Assembly (NCBI GenBank): GCA_937983495.1 | Contig: CALKAA010000490.1 | Location: forward strand, 1-5,939 | Source of the DNA: an uncultured Gemmobacter sp. | Lineage (GTDB): Bacteria; Pseudomonadota; Alphaproteobacteria; Rhodobacterales; Rhodobacteraceae | DNA: 5,939 nt | Reading direction: 5' to 3' | Part shown: piece after piece, positions 5,322 to 5,939 of the stretch | How the letters are laid out: each line of letters starts with the position of its first letter | Position numbering within the stretch: the first letter of the stretch is position 1 | Made by a program: the position numbers and the translations under genes | Notes under the pieces: generated by a model | The model's input: only the letters and a program-made list of their open reading frames with translations | Database searches by the model: none | Told to the model about the DNA's origin: nothing

Positions 5322-5875
5322 AACCCGCAGCCGTGCTGTTTGATTGTGACGGGGCGGTGGTCGACAGCGAAACCGCGACTTTGAGACCTGCTGGCCCAAA
5401 ACCTCGGCCAACGCGGGCTACACCCGCCCGGCACCGAGATGAAACGCCTGTTCCTCGGCGGCACGATCGAGCGGTGCAGCAGCATCGCCGCCGGGCTGGG
5501 GACGATAGTCCCGAAGGGTGGTCAGAGGAATTCTACCAAAAGCCCTATGCCCGACTGGTCGCGTAAACTGCGCTGATGCCCGACATCCTCACGGTCTTCG
5601 CGGCTCTGGAGACCGCAGACATCCCCTTTGCCATCAGCTTCAACGGCACCCTGCACGAGATGCAGGTGACCTTGGGCCAACATCCCGCCGTGATGGAAAG
5701 GCTGGCAGGGCGCAACTTTTCGGGCCGCGACCTGAACATGCTGAAACCGGCCCCTGATCACTACCTCCGCGCCCGCATGCGCTATGCTTCCCTAGGCAGC
5801 AGCCCAGCCCTGCTGGCCGAAGCCGCAGAACTTTTCTCGGATATGGCAACCCTACCCAAGTTGCTGGGCCTGTAA
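5306..5875 (+). pseudogene. HAD-superfamily hydrolase, decayed (frameshifts, stop, deletion)
   Basis: The frame beginning at TTG 5306 opens with motif I of HAD phosphatases, AVLFDCDGAVVDSE. After about 5383 homologous-looking sequence continues in another frame (from 5385: LLAQNLGQRGLH, then MKRLFLGGTIE), returning to the first frame near 5512 as EGWSEEFYQKPYARL. This fits a +1 insertion near 5381-5387 and a one-base loss in the C-run near 5510-5512. TAA at 5564-5566 then interrupts the frame, which resumes without shift as ALMPDILTVFAALETADIPFAI. Further on it has NGTLHEMQVTLGQHPAVMERLAG and KPAPD (motif III lysine), and ends ELFSDMATLPKLLGL. The motif II serine position reads Phe (ISFNGT, 5639-5641), and the motif IV acidic segment expected after KPAPD is absent. 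An intact relative would be a phosphoglycolate-phosphatase-like or sugar-phosphatase-like enzyme of about 220-230 residues. No fragment keeps a full active site. The start overlaps the upstream gene by 16 bases. Confidence 0.87.
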
Positions 5876-5877
5876 GA

Positions 5878-5895
5878 GAGGGGCACGCGCCCCTC
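5878..5895 (+). terminator. Stem-loop ending the reductase-rsmD operon
   Basis: GAGGGGC (5878-5884) and GCCCCTC (5889-5895) form a perfect 7-bp stem with a 4-base loop, two bases after the last stop codon. The following bases, GGGCCTTCCCTTC, are only moderately T-rich, so termination may be imperfect. Its position directly after the pseudogene marks the old operon end. Confidence 0.65.
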
Positions 5896-5904
5896 GGGCC
5901 TTCC

Positions 5905-5934
5905 CTTCATCTGTTCAAAAATATCCTCGGGGGG
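5905..5934. other. Intergenic motif (TTCAAAAATATCC followed by a G-run)
   Basis: After the stem-loop comes CTTCATCTG, then TTCAAAAATATCC, then a run of six G (5929-5934). The A/T-rich core contrasts sharply with the GC-rich surroundings. From memory, closely similar strings recur after genes in Rhodobacterales genomes, but I cannot verify this here. On the minus strand it contains a TATTTTTG run, so it may belong to a terminator for a gene entering from the right. Confidence 0.35.
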
Positions 5935-5939
5935 TGGCC

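Noticed and set aside
1..5939. tRNA/rRNA genes, insertion sequences, CRISPR arrays or phage genes
   Set aside because: I looked for conserved RNA features, transposase-like proteins, terminal inverted repeats and spaced direct repeats and found none. Nearly all the sequence is accounted for by the listed genes.

Overview
The window is high-GC, gene-dense DNA with short intergenic gaps. Its gene content points to an alphaproteobacterium, most likely of the order Rhodobacterales (Rhodobacteraceae). The main clues are a DUF482/FemAB-like 'peptidogalycan' acyltransferase, a PRDX5-type peroxiredoxin divergent from a rhodocoxin-reductase-like flavoprotein, and an rsmD gene in a tightly overlapping operon. 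The taxonomic call rests on gene family and style, not on a marker gene.

Left part (1-2045, + strand): the 3' portion of a FemAB-like/DUF482 acyltransferase enters from the left edge. A 64-base gap follows, holding a weak promoter candidate and a strong Shine-Dalgarno. Next is a two-gene unit of a glutathione S-transferase and a pterin-4a-carbinolamine dehydratase, joined by an ATGA stop/start overlap.

Centre (2048-2949, - strand): a small cysteine-containing predicted lipoprotein of unknown function converges on the dehydratase with only two bases between the stop codons. Upstream of it on the same strand lies a PRDX5-type atypical 2-Cys peroxiredoxin, with a perfect 11-bp hairpin after its stop.

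Right part (3035-5895, + strand): across an 85-base divergent promoter region starts an operon of a ferredoxin-NAD(P)+ reductase-like flavoprotein, rsmD (16S rRNA G966 methyltransferase), a two-helix YcxB-like membrane protein and a HAD-family hydrolase. The first three are linked by ATGA overlaps. The HAD gene is clearly decaying: a +1/-1 frameshift pair, an in-frame stop, loss of the motif II serine and a deletion removing the motif IV acidic residues. A 7-bp stem-loop follows its last stop codon.

Most of the window is ordinary chromosomal housekeeping and stress-related content. I see no mobile element, CRISPR array, RNA gene or convincing undescribed system. The most informative observations are the multi-lesion HAD pseudogene at the end of an otherwise intact operon, the near-zero convergent junction with a hairpin inside a coding region, and the divergent peroxiredoxin/flavoprotein reductase pair.
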